Part shown: positions 1-8,800 of the stretch, piece after piece
Layout of the letters: each line of letters starts with the position of its first letter
Position numbering within the stretch: position 1 is the stretch's first letter
Made by a program: the position numbers and the translations under genes
Notes under the pieces: model-generated
Told to the model about the DNA's origin: nothing
Databases searched by the model: none
What the model saw: the letters and a program-made list of their open reading frames with translations, nothing else
Assembly (NCBI GenBank): GCA_027488835.1
Contig: JAIYAW010000008.1
Span: 124,001-188,000, forward strand
Reading direction: 5' to 3'
Length of the DNA stretch: 64,000 bases
Source: Bacteroidota bacterium
GTDB taxonomy: Bacteria > Bacteroidota > Bacteroidia > NS11-12g > UBA955

Positions 1-555
1 TCGCAAGTAAATTGGATTATCCCAACTTATTTGGCCGGTGGTTATTCAATGAAGGATGGTATTCCTCCAACCGATGTAACCATAACCGTGAGAATCAAAA
101 AAGCGTATGCTCCATTTGAATCTGCAGATAAGAGAAATTTAGTTGATAGAGGTGGAGCTAATAAATATTCTTTGCCAATGTACGAATTTGATGGTGGTTT
201 AATTGCCCCTAAAAGATCTACAGAGATTGGTAAAAAATCATTGGAAATGGTGAATGTTGTTCCAAATCCCTATAGAGGCTATAGCGAATATGAAAATAGC
301 CCAATTGATTCAAGAGTGAAAATAATTAATTTACCACCAACATGTAAGATTACAATTTTTGATATGTCAGGTAATTTAATTCGCACAATCAATAAGGCTG
401 ATGATGCAACTTATTACCAATGGGATTTGAAAAATGGAAGTAATGTACCTATTGCTAGTGGTTTGTATTTGATTCATGTGAAAGCTCCTGGTTTGGGTGA
501 GAAAATTGTACGTTGGTATGGAATAATGCATGCCGTTGATTTAGATACTTATTAA
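1..555 (+). CDS. C-terminal part of a T9SS-associated secreted protein (5' end outside the window)
   Basis: The frame is open from base 1 and ends at TAA 553-555, so only the last 184 codons are visible; the first internal ATG is not taken as the start. The final ~100 residues look like the FlgD-Ig/T9SS type A family of C-terminal beta-sandwich domains: a VVPNPYRG opening, a KITIFDMSGNLIRT strand and a SGLYLIHV strand near the end. Such domains direct or resemble export through the type IX system to the cell surface. The gene is followed 11 bp later by a PorV-family barrel, a neighbour pairing typical of large T9SS cargo genes. The N-terminal domains are not visible, so the function of the cargo cannot be given. 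Confidence 0.75.
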   Translation, partial: SQVNWIIPTYLAGGYSMKDGIPPTDVTITVRIKKAYAPFESADKRNLVDRGGANKYSLPMYEFDGGLIAPKRSTEIGKKSLEMVNVVPNPYRGYSEYENSPIDSRVKIINLPPTCKITIFDMSGNLIRTINKADDATYYQWDLKNGSNVPIASGLYLIHVKAPGLGEKIVRWYGIMHAVDLDTY

Positions 556-566
556 TATTGACAACG

Positions 567-1712
567 ATGAAAATCAATTTAAAAAATATATCAGCAGTTG
601 CTTTGACACTAGTGTTATCTAGTGCAAGTAACCTTTTCGCTGGCAATCCTGAGCGTCAAGGACAAGCGGGTGCTGCTCAGCTTACAATTAATCCTTGGAG
701 CAGAAGTGCAGGAATGGGATGGGCAAACGGAGGTAGAATTACTGGTGCTGAGGCAATGTTCATGAATGTAGCTGGTCTCGATAGAATGTTAAATAATACT
801 GAATTAGTATTTAACCGCACAGAGTGGCTTGTAGGGTCAGGGATTGGCGTGAATAATGTTGGCTTCGCTCAGCGCATGGGTGAGGATGGAGAAGGCGGTA
901 CTTTGGGTATCCAAGTAATGCAATTTGGAATTGACCCAATTGATATCAGAACTGAACAAAATCCATACGGTGGTATCGGTACTTATAGAGTAAGCATGAC
1001 CAATATTGGTCTATCTTATTCTAAGAGTTTCAGTAAAAATATTTCAGCGGGTGTGACAGCAAGAATGTTATCTGAAGGTATACCCGATGCACAAGCAAAT
1101 GGAATGTCAATTGATGCGGGAGTTCAATATTCTGCTAATTTAAGTCCTTCGAGAAATAATATCAAAAAGAACGACTTTAACTTTGGTATTTCAATTAAAA
1201 ATATTGGTCCAGATATGGACTTCACAGGAGAAGGTTTAAGTTATAAAGCAATGTTGCAAAATGGAACATTTGATAAAACCATGATTGTGAAAACATCTGC
1301 GGTGAAACTGCCCGCTTTGTTGAATATTGCTGCTTCATATGATCTTAAATTAGACAAAGCTGATAATCAATATGACAACCGTTTAACATTGGCATTTGGA
1401 TTTACAAACAATTCTTTCAGTGCAAATCAAACTACGCTGTCTGCCGAATATGCTTATAAAGATTTCATTATGGTGCGTGGTGGTTTTGCTTATCAAGAAG
1501 GTATTTTTAGTGAGGATACAAGATCGTCTGCATTCACAGGTCCATTTTGTGGCTTAAGCTATGATTGGCATGTTTTAGATGGTGACGAGCAAGACAATGT
1601 AATTTCAATTGACTACAGTTACCGCGCAACAAACCCATTCGGTGGTTGTCATTCCTTCGGAATTAGAATTGGTTTAGGTTCAGAATCTAAAGGAAAAGTA
1701 AAGAAAGACTAA
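567..1712 (+). CDS. PorV/PorQ family outer-membrane protein
   Basis: A 381-residue protein with an N-terminal signal peptide ending near NLFA, followed by a FadL-like beta-barrel of alternating strands. The early segment with GQAGAAQLTINPWSRSAGM and the GAEAMFMNVAGL motif are typical of the PorV/PorQ family, which shuttles T9SS cargo to the attachment complex at the outer membrane. ATG 567 is preferred over an in-frame TTG three codons earlier. It lies directly behind the gene for a cargo-like protein (gap 11 bp), so the two are probably co-transcribed and this may be a dedicated partner rather than the general PorV. A strong terminator follows at 1741-1776. Family assignment is firm; PorV versus PorQ-like paralogue is not resolved. 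Confidence 0.8.
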   Translation: MKINLKNISAVALTLVLSSASNLFAGNPERQGQAGAAQLTINPWSRSAGMGWANGGRITGAEAMFMNVAGLDRMLNNTELVFNRTEWLVGSGIGVNNVGFAQRMGEDGEGGTLGIQVMQFGIDPIDIRTEQNPYGGIGTYRVSMTNIGLSYSKSFSKNISAGVTARMLSEGIPDAQANGMSIDAGVQYSANLSPSRNNIKKNDFNFGISIKNIGPDMDFTGEGLSYKAMLQNGTFDKTMIVKTSAVKLPALLNIAASYDLKLDKADNQYDNRLTLAFGFTNNSFSANQTTLSAEYAYKDFIMVRGGFAYQEGIFSEDTRSSAFTGPFCGLSYDWHVLDGDEQDNVISIDYSYRATNPFGGCHSFGIRIGLGSESKGKVKKD

Positions 1713-1740
1713 ATTAAAATTTTATTATATTTGTATAATT

Positions 1741-1776
1741 GTTGCATCAATGAAAACATTGGTGCAACTTTTTTTT
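1741..1776 (+). terminator. Rho-independent terminator after the PorV-family gene
   Basis: GTTGCATCAATG (1741-1752) pairs with CATTGGTGCAAC (1757-1768) around an AAAA loop, with one G-T wobble, followed by eight T. It ends the cargo/PorV unit. A TATATTTG box at 1726-1733 lies just upstream and could be a greA promoter read through the hairpin, but no -33 TTG at standard spacing is present, so this is weak. Confidence 0.85.
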
Positions 1777-1804
1777 AATCAACAATCAAAACAAAACTAG
1801 AATT

Positions 1805-2278
1805 ATGAGTAACATTCAATATTTTACCCAAGAGGGCTTAGACGCAATTAAAGCTGAATTACAGGAATTAAAGCAGGTACAACGTCCTCTTATTATCCAA
1901 GCAATCGCTGAAGCCAGAGATAAGGGTGATTTAAGTGAAAATGCCGAGTATGATGCTGCTAAGGAAGCTCAGGGCCACATAGAAGATAGAATTGCACAGA
2001 TGGACAGTTTGCTGGCTAATTCTCGCGTAATAGATAGTTCTTTACTCGATACGAGTAAAGTCAGTATTTTATGTAACGTGCGTGTTAAAAATCACAATGT
2101 AGGCAAAGAAGCTGTTTATATGTTGGTTTCCGAAAAAGAAGCAAATCTTAAAGAAAATAAAATTTCGGTTAAGAGCGCCATCGGTGCTGGTCTTTTGGGT
2201 AGAGTTGTTGGTGAAATTGCAGAGATAACCGTACCGGCTGGTGTCGTAAAACTAGAAATTTTAGAAATATTTGTTTAA
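1805..2278 (+). CDS. greA: Transcription elongation factor GreA
   Basis: A 157-residue protein, the usual GreA length. The N-terminal coiled coil is clear and contains the conserved stretch DKGDLSENAEYDAAKEAQ, whose acidic tip residues reach into the RNA polymerase secondary channel and stimulate cleavage of backtracked transcripts. The C-terminal FKBP-like domain is less conserved but ends as expected. The stop codon overlaps the start of the HIT gene (TAATG, one shared base), so the two are translationally coupled. Start ATG 1805 gives the standard N-terminus. Confidence 0.95.
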   Translation: MSNIQYFTQEGLDAIKAELQELKQVQRPLIIQAIAEARDKGDLSENAEYDAAKEAQGHIEDRIAQMDSLLANSRVIDSSLLDTSKVSILCNVRVKNHNVGKEAVYMLVSEKEANLKENKISVKSAIGAGLLGRVVGEIAEITVPAGVVKLEILEIFV

Positions 2279-2670
2279 TGGCAAGTATCTTCTCTAAAAT
2301 TATTGCCGGTGAAATTCCTTGCCATAAAATTTGTGAGGATGAAAATCATTTGGCTTTTTTAGATGTAATGCCATTGGTTAGGGGACATGTATTGGTTGTT
2401 CCTAAAAAGGAAATTGATTATATTTTTGACTTGTCAGAAGATGAATTGGCAAATCTTTGGAAATTTGCACTTCCTATCGCCAAAGCAATTAAAATGGCTA
2501 TTCCTTGCAAAAGAATTGGAAATTCGGTTATTGGACTAGAAGTTCCACATGTACATATTCATTTGGTACCTATGGAAACTGCCAATGATTTGAATTTTAC
2601 CAGAGAAAAATTGCAAGTTTCGCATGATGAATTGGCCAATATTGCTGAATTAATTAGAAACTGCATTTAA
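2278..2670 (+). CDS. HIT family nucleotide hydrolase/transferase (HinT-like)
   Basis: A 130-residue histidine-triad protein. The N-terminus (ASIFSKIIAGEIPCHKI) is the standard HinT opening, and the catalytic histidine triad is intact as HVHIHLVP near residue 103. HIT proteins hydrolyse nucleoside phosphoramidates or dinucleotides; the physiological substrate cannot be read from sequence. It shares one base with the greA stop and is therefore in the greA operon, an arrangement common in Bacteroidota. Confidence 0.92.
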   Translation: MASIFSKIIAGEIPCHKICEDENHLAFLDVMPLVRGHVLVVPKKEIDYIFDLSEDELANLWKFALPIAKAIKMAIPCKRIGNSVIGLEVPHVHIHLVPMETANDLNFTREKLQVSHDELANIAELIRNCI

Positions 2671-2691
2671 CCTTTTTCTATTCTTTTGGTT

Positions 2692-2699
2692 TACATTTG
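2692..2699 (+). promoter_or_regulatory. TAnnTTTG -7 promoter box before the 51-residue ORF and holB
   Basis: TACATTTG matches the Bacteroidota -7 consensus TAnnTTTG and ends two bases before ATG 2701. If used, the mRNA for the small ORF would have almost no leader. I see no TTG at the usual -33 distance. Confidence 0.45.
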
Positions 2700-2700
2700 T

Positions 2701-2856
2701 ATGATGTACCCCGAGCTATTTTATTTTGGCGTGTCAGTAGATAAAATAAGTGTGCTTTTTTTGATATACGGCCAATTTTTAGCAATCTTGGTTAATTTAA
2801 TTTGGAGTTATTTTTATTTCATTTTCCAGAAGTCTAAATCGGTAATTGAAAAATGA
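2701..2856 (+). CDS. 51-residue single-pass membrane protein, unknown function
   Basis: A short open frame from ATG 2701 to TGA 2854-2856. After about 15 residues it has one long hydrophobic segment (roughly residues 17-42, rich in L, I, F, V with aromatic W and Y near the end), then a basic tail KSKS. The stop overlaps the holB start (ATGA, four bases), which is how real coupled genes look, and a TAnnTTTG box stands directly upstream. I recognise no family. It could alternatively be a leader peptide that couples ribosomes to holB. The ORF is real as sequence; its expression is inferred from the overlap and promoter position. Confidence 0.5.
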   Translation: MMYPELFYFGVSVDKISVLFLIYGQFLAILVNLIWSYFYFIFQKSKSVIEK

Positions 2857-3956
2857 AGTTTTCAGAGGTTATTGGTCAGGATAAATTAAAGAAACAGCTT
2901 ATTCATGGTGTTACTGTTGGAAGAATCCCACATGCACAGTTGTTTTTAGGTAAGGTTGGCAATGGTACGCTTCCATTGGCATTGGCATATGCCCAATATG
3001 TTTCATGCACTGATAGACAATTAGAAGATAGCTGTGGAACATGTTCGTCTTGTTCGAAATATCAATCGTTGGTTCATCCCGATTTGCATTTTAGTTTTCC
3101 ATTTCCCTCAAAAGCGGAAGTCGCCTCTGAATATCTAAAGGAATGGCGATCGGCACTTTTATCAAATCCATATTTGAGTTATGATGAATGGATGACCTTG
3201 ATTGAAGCCGACAATAAACAAGGAAATATTCCTGTAAAAGAATGCAGGGCAATTATCAGGAGTTTGTCATTGAAGCCCTTTGAAAGTGAATACAAAGTAT
3301 TACTGATGTGGCTTCCTGAGTATTTGGGTCAAGAAGGGAACATACTTTTAAAAATCATTGAAGAGCCGCCCCAAAATACATTGTTTTTGTTAGTGGGTGC
3401 AAATGCCGATAAAATTATCAATACCATTATTTCTAGAACCCAGCCAGTTAGGGTTCCTCCAATAGGTTTGGCTGAATTATCCAAGGCATTGGTAGAAAGA
3501 TTTGAAATAGCTGATAGCAATGCCAATAGAATTGCTCAAATGTCTCAGGGTGATTTTAAAATTGCGATTTCACTGATTCAGGAAACAGAAAATCCTTATT
3601 TTGATCAGTGGCGCAATTGGATGGGACTTTGTTATACCAGAAAAATTAGTGAAGCCGTAAAATGGTCTGATGAAATGGCTGCAATTGGAAGGGAGAGTTT
3701 AAAAAGTTTCCTTTTGTATGGATTGGAAATATTGCGTGGTGTTTTGGTTATTGGATTTGATAGCAGCGTTAGTTCATGGGTAGGGCAAGAACGCGATTTC
3801 ATAGAGAAATTTAATAATCTACAAATTCCTGTCCCTCAATTGGAAATAATAGTTCGAGAAATAGAGTCGGCAATATCAAATATTGAGCGCAATGGCAATG
3901 CAAAAATGATTTTAACCGATTTGTCATTCAAAGTGGCAAGAAATTTAAAAAAATAA
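2853..3956 (+). CDS. holB: DNA polymerase III subunit delta prime (clamp loader)
   Basis: A 367-residue AAA+ clamp-loader subunit. The N-terminus (FSEVIGQDKLKKQL, then RIPHAQLFLG) and the zinc-binding cysteines in SCGTCSSCSKY, followed by HPDLHF, are diagnostic of DnaX/HolB proteins. The P-loop region (GKVGNGTLP) lacks the GKT/GKS of an active ATPase, as expected for the delta prime stator; the sensor region SRTQPVRVPP is present. It works in the replisome to load the sliding clamp. Its start overlaps the preceding 51-residue ORF by four bases. Start ATG 2853 gives the normal N-terminus. Confidence 0.9.
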   Translation: MKFSEVIGQDKLKKQLIHGVTVGRIPHAQLFLGKVGNGTLPLALAYAQYVSCTDRQLEDSCGTCSSCSKYQSLVHPDLHFSFPFPSKAEVASEYLKEWRSALLSNPYLSYDEWMTLIEADNKQGNIPVKECRAIIRSLSLKPFESEYKVLLMWLPEYLGQEGNILLKIIEEPPQNTLFLLVGANADKIINTIISRTQPVRVPPIGLAELSKALVERFEIADSNANRIAQMSQGDFKIAISLIQETENPYFDQWRNWMGLCYTRKISEAVKWSDEMAAIGRESLKSFLLYGLEILRGVLVIGFDSSVSSWVGQERDFIEKFNNLQIPVPQLEIIVREIESAISNIERNGNAKMILTDLSFKVARNLKK

Positions 3957-3973
3957 TTCATTCCGAGGCAACT

Positions 3974-3992
3974 ATTGTATTGTGAATACAAT
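3974..3992. promoter_or_regulatory. Inverted repeat upstream of the ECF sigma gene
   Basis: ATTGTATT and AATACAAT form perfect 8-bp arms around a GTG spacer, 33 bp before the sigma start. There is no T-tract and the stem is AT-rich, so it looks more like an operator than a terminator. The half-site ATTGTAT recurs in the palindromes before the Nudix-like regulator at 12562-12594. Confidence 0.4.
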
Positions 3993-4024
3993 CTTGTTTA
4001 AAATCCGGATTATGAAATTGGCAA

Positions 4025-4561
4025 ATGGCAATAGAGCAAATCACCGAAGAGAAAAAAATGGTAATGGCTTGTGTGGCGGGCGAGAAATTGGCGCAGCAAG
4101 AATTTTACCAACGCTATTCGGGGGTGTTGTTTGCAATTTGTAAACGTTATGCCGGTCAAGATACTTTAGCAGAAGATATGTTTCAAGAAGCAATGATAAA
4201 GATTTACCAAAAATTAGGCGATTTTCGCTTTGAGGGATCCTTGGAGGGGTGGTTGAAACGTATTTGTGTAAATCAATGTTTAGATACATTGAAAAAGAGC
4301 AAGGCAAAGTTTCAGGATAGCCTCGATAATGTGCATGAGCTAATTGCTTCAACCGATGATGTTTTTGCAGAAATAAATGTAAAAAACTTAATGCAATTGC
4401 TAATGAAATTGCCTGTTGGTTACAGAACAGTTTTTAATATGTTTGCTATTGAGGGATATTCACACGCTGAAATTGCAGAAATTTTGAATATCTCTGAAAA
4501 TACCAGTAAATCTCAAATGTTCAAAGCCCGCAAATGGCTTCAATCTCAAATTTCAAGATAA
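4025..4561 (+). CDS. ECF-type RNA polymerase sigma factor
   Basis: A 178-residue sigma-70 family protein with region 2 (DTLAEDMFQEAMIKIYQKL, then FEGSLEGWLKRI) and region 4 (LPVGYRTVFNMFAIEGYSHAEIAEIL, then NTSKSQMFKARKWL), and no regions 1 or 3, which is the extracytoplasmic-function class. It probably directs RNA polymerase to envelope-related promoters. Its TAA overlaps ATG of the next gene (TAATG), so sigma and the downstream membrane protein are translationally coupled, the classic sigma/anti-sigma layout. It should respond to whatever the extracytoplasmic part of that partner senses. Confidence 0.92.
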   Translation: MAIEQITEEKKMVMACVAGEKLAQQEFYQRYSGVLFAICKRYAGQDTLAEDMFQEAMIKIYQKLGDFRFEGSLEGWLKRICVNQCLDTLKKSKAKFQDSLDNVHELIASTDDVFAEINVKNLMQLLMKLPVGYRTVFNMFAIEGYSHAEIAEILNISENTSKSQMFKARKWLQSQISR

Positions 4562-5703
4562 TGTTGCCTGAAGAAAATATTGACCAACTCTTCCGTTCGA
4601 CATTGGAAAATGCAAAGGAAATTCCGCCTCTAAATGCTTGGCAGGGGATTTCTAATCAATTATCTAATGTTTCTGGAGCTTCTCAAGGAGTTGTTGCAAA
4701 AAGTTGGTTTGCAAAATTGGGATTGGTTTCTAAAGTTGCGTTCCTTGCTACAGCAATAATCACAAGTGTTGCTTATGAATTATCGAAAACTGATGATTTA
4801 AATTTTACTCAAAACGAGGTGCTTTCAACTCAAAATGAAATTAGCCAAAATGATATTTTACCGGTGGGAATTGACAAAGGTGTTACAGAATCAAATAAAA
4901 TAAGTACTCCCAATCCTTCTGTCAATACTTCCAACAAGAGTCAAAGCCAATCACAAAATGGAATAGCCAAAGTATTTGAAGTTTATCCTCCTCTTTCTGA
5001 ATTGAATAAGGATCTTTTGGCTACGAATTCTTTTAGAAATGAAGATAATTTGCTAAATAGCATTCAATCTATCATTGCTAGTAACGGTGAAGTACAAAAA
5101 TCGAAAAATGAAACTTCAACACTAATTGGGAATTTGATTGAAAATGGGTGCAAGAATAAAATTGCATTGAACGCTGTAGAATCTGATTCAAATGGTACAT
5201 TGGTTCAAGTTAATTGTAATGGGAATGTAAAAAATTCATATTTGAATTTTGGAGATGGACAACAGGTGTATTTTGAGGGAAATACGATTGCTACAAATCA
5301 TTTTTACAAAGTAAATTCTAGAAAAGATTTTTATATAAAATTAATTTCAATTTTTTCTAATGGTTGTAAAGACAGCGCAATGACCAAAATTGAAGTAAGT
5401 CCTTCAATACCAATCAATGAAATCATGATTCCAACTGTTTTTACACCCAATGGTGACGGTAAAAATGATGCATATTACATAACAATTCCTGAACCGAAAA
5501 TTTTCGAAATGATGGTTTTTGATAAAGGTAAAAAAATGATATTTTCCACTACAAAATTCCGTGATTCATGGAACGGTAATTGTTTTGGAGAGCCATGTAT
5601 TGACGGCAATTATGAGGTTGTAATAAAAACGCAATACAGCGGTGAAAAAGAAAGTGTATCAACACGTTGGGTAAATTTAAATCGAAATTCTAATGGAAAT
5701 TAA
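4561..5703 (+). CDS. Anti-sigma-like membrane protein with PKD-like and T9SS type B (CHU_C) domains
   Basis: ATG 4561, overlapping the sigma stop by one base, gives 380 residues; an in-frame ATG at 4534 is possible. Residues 1-35 (IDQLFRSTLEN, then PPLNAWQGISNQL) match the cytoplasmic segment commonly found in Bacteroidota proteins encoded right behind ECF sigma genes. One membrane helix lies at about 55-72, then a low-complexity S/N/Q-rich linker, a PKD-like module around NFGDGQQVYFEG, and from about 289 a CHU_C domain opening TVFTPNGDGKND. The likely role is to hold the sigma factor at the inner membrane and sense envelope state. The oddity is the sorting-type C-terminal domain on a protein with an inner-membrane anchor. 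Anti-sigma function is inferred from position and topology. Confidence 0.7.
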   Translation: MLPEENIDQLFRSTLENAKEIPPLNAWQGISNQLSNVSGASQGVVAKSWFAKLGLVSKVAFLATAIITSVAYELSKTDDLNFTQNEVLSTQNEISQNDILPVGIDKGVTESNKISTPNPSVNTSNKSQSQSQNGIAKVFEVYPPLSELNKDLLATNSFRNEDNLLNSIQSIIASNGEVQKSKNETSTLIGNLIENGCKNKIALNAVESDSNGTLVQVNCNGNVKNSYLNFGDGQQVYFEGNTIATNHFYKVNSRKDFYIKLISIFSNGCKDSAMTKIEVSPSIPINEIMIPTVFTPNGDGKNDAYYITIPEPKIFEMMVFDKGKKMIFSTTKFRDSWNGNCFGEPCIDGNYEVVIKTQYSGEKESVSTRWVNLNRNSNGN

Positions 5704-5770
5704 TATGAAAAATAATTGGTTTGGAAAAATCATAGAATTGCCACAAAATAATGGACAAAATGGTCTATTG

Positions 5771-5801
5771 TTTGGTAAATCAACAAAAAAACCTATTTTT
5801 G
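5771..5801 (+). promoter_or_regulatory. Bacteroidota promoter deciding the start of the giant surface protein
   Basis: TTTG (5771-5774), 19 bp, then TATTTTTG (5794-5801): both halves of the Bacteroidota consensus at ideal spacing. Transcription would begin near 5808, about 20 bases before ATG 5828. This argues that the giant gene has its own promoter and starts at 5828, not at the upstream in-frame ATGs 5693 or 5705. Confidence 0.65.
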
Positions 5802-5827
5802 AACTTTTACGTACGAAAAATAAACTT

Positions 5828-8800
5828 ATGAAAGGATTTTCCTTATATTTAAAAAGCTGGGTAGTGATGCTTGGCACATTGTTTTTAGGATCCAATATTG
5901 CAAATGCACAGTGTGCAATTCAGTATAGCGGCTCTCCTTGCGTTGGATCGGCAATAATTTTTACCGGTTCAAATTCAGGTACATCCCATGATTGGGAATT
6001 TGTTGATGCAACGGGTGCAAAATATACCAGTAGCGGTCAAAAAATTGTCAATTATGCATTTCAAAAACCGGGTAATGCAAAAATTACCTACATCACAACA
6101 ATTGGTGGTACCAAATGTACTGCGGTGTTGGATTTGGTAATTAAAGACAAACCAAAAATCAAAATGAAATTGGTGAATCTCAAGCAGCAATGTTTTGAGA
6201 AAAACTTATTTTGTTTTGATGATAGCACATCCAACAAAAACGGTGCAAAAATTACGAGTACAAAATACGTTATATCTGATGGTCAATTATTTCAATACGA
6301 TTTTCCGCCATCGGTAATGCCCAACAGATTGTGTTTTTCAATTAAAGATCAACGCGGAGGTAAGTTTGACCTTTATATCGAAACAACAGATGAAAACGGT
6401 TGCCAAGATACACAATTGTTATCTGAGGCTGTGGAAGTAAGAGCTAAGATAGGAGCTCAATTTACAAGTAATAAGCCAATAGCGTGTGATTCTGTACAAG
6501 CGATTATCAAAAACATTAGCAGTATCAATCCAACCTTCGTAAAGAAAATTACATGGTTTTGGGGTGATGGTACTACCGATACATCGTGGGGTCCCAACTT
6601 CACACACTGGTTTTATGGACAAGGTACCTATAATTCTAAAATGGTTATTCAAACCATTGACGGTTGTATTGATTCATTTAAAATGACAGCAACCGCTACA
6701 GTTTTCCGTTCGGTAGCAATTATTTTAGCTGATAAAGATTCAACTTGTATTTCTGCGCCAAATATTAAATTTAGTGTGAATGAAATACCTTCAGGTGCTA
6801 CAGGTTTGTTATGGACATTTGGTGACCCGAACTCTGGCCCCCAAAATACAAATAATAGAACGTGGACGCCCGAACATGCTTTTACAGGATTAGGTCCTTT
6901 CTTAATTAAATTGGAATATAAACATCCAATATGCGGAAACAAGGTTACTTATGATACAATTATTATCTTAGGTCCTTCTTCTGCAATTGAGTCAGCATTT
7001 CAAAGGGTAGCTGATTATGAAACATTCCAATGTCCAAAAGATGTAATGGATACAGTGCATTTTAGGAAAAACTTGTCGACCTTCTATCACAATGATAGAA
7101 ACTTTACTGATGATGATAGTACTTTCTATAAAAAAGGTACACCAGCATTGGGTCACGTGTTCCAAGGAACTGCTAAAAATCCAACACAAGTTTGGTTAAA
7201 ACCAATAAGATTGGATACCAACTTAAATGGAACAGTTACCAGATATTCTGGTACTGCTTCTCCAGGTGGTGGATTTGATCCATTGAAAAGAGAAAGAGTT
7301 TGTGCTACGCGTTTGTGGGATTTTGGTGACAATTACGCACCGAAATGTACAACCGACACAAGAGCAAACAAAAACGTTTATGTAAACTGCGCATTCTCTA
7401 GAGACTCTATTCCGAATCACTATTATAGATCTTGGGATTTGGTAATGTTGTCTGATTTCAAAAATGCACCTATGCAAGATGCAATATTCTTGGATACGGG
7501 AATATTTAAAGGACAAGGATTGTGCAAAACAGTTCAAGTATGGCCTTCAGACAGTATGTACGTCATTGAAGATACATTGATTGTGGTGCCAACAGATATG
7601 AATGATATTGTTACTGCATCAGGTCCGCAGTTTGTTGGGAATAAAACGACTACTTATTATAATTATGGTCAGTATACTCCAGCTGTGCCTTCTTCTACTA
7701 AAAATCCAACCGGTAATACTACCCAAAAAGGAATGCGCGGTGTTGGACAAAGATATTTTGAAGATTATGTGGATGTGAAATTGGAAGCTGGTGATTCTGC
7801 TTATGTTGGTCCAGCATCCGGTCCATTTATTTTAAAGAAAGGGCCTCAAACAATTTCTATGGCTCCGAAGCAAATATTAAAATTAAAAAGCAAATCTGAT
7901 AGTTGTACTTGGTTATTTACTTATTACCTGAAAAAGGATACTTTGCCAAAAGACTTATATTTAATCCGTAAGGCGAAAGGTGAAAATCCAAAAGTTCTTA
8001 GTCGTTATAGAAGGAATTTCACCAACGGAGGTACTTTGGTTAGAAATAGAGATTTCTTCGTGAATTACAAACGCTTCCGTGAGTTGTATTATGCTCAAAT
8101 CCCTCAATGTAATAATGTGAAGCTAACACATAAAGATACTTGTCATCCAATGAAATGCGAAAGCGAAGCAATCAAGCAATTGTCGATGCTTCATGCAAAT
8201 GCAGGTGGTGTAGGTAGTGGTATGTTGAAAGATGCAATTGAGTGTTTGGGTTCTGATAACCCATCTTATGGTGTGACATTTATTTTGAGTGACTTAAAGC
8301 CTGGTTGTACTTTTACTGAAGTAAAAATTAATTATGATACTTTCTGTGGTAACTCTGCGGGCAACTGGAGTTCATTGCCGGGATTGTTCCCTGGTGGTCG
8401 TCCGTTGAACCCTCCAGCACCATATTGGAATACAGGATATCAGTTGGGTGGTAACCCTCCAAATAGATTCTCACAAGTATACAATCCTTCTGATGTTTGT
8501 AATGATTCTACGGGTTGTGTAACTGTGGGTATTATTGTCGGAAATGGTATTGCCCCTCCAGGTGGTAACGCTGCAAAACGTCCATTGTGTGCTGATACTC
8601 AGTATTATGATCGCTTTGCATGTTTCCCAATTATCGATACTGATTTTGAAATGTTAACACCAACCAAAAATAAATTGGGTGATTATAAAATTTGTAAATA
8701 CAATGATATTGTAGTTCGTCCTGTACCTAAGAATAAGACGCGAATTAAAGATTTGAAATCATTGCGTTGGAGATTAACTACTGGAGATGCAACTCCTGTA

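Noticed and set aside
5693-5827. In-frame 45-residue N-terminal extension of the giant protein
   Set aside because: It would bury the signal peptide 45 residues deep and contains a two-part promoter with ideal spacing.
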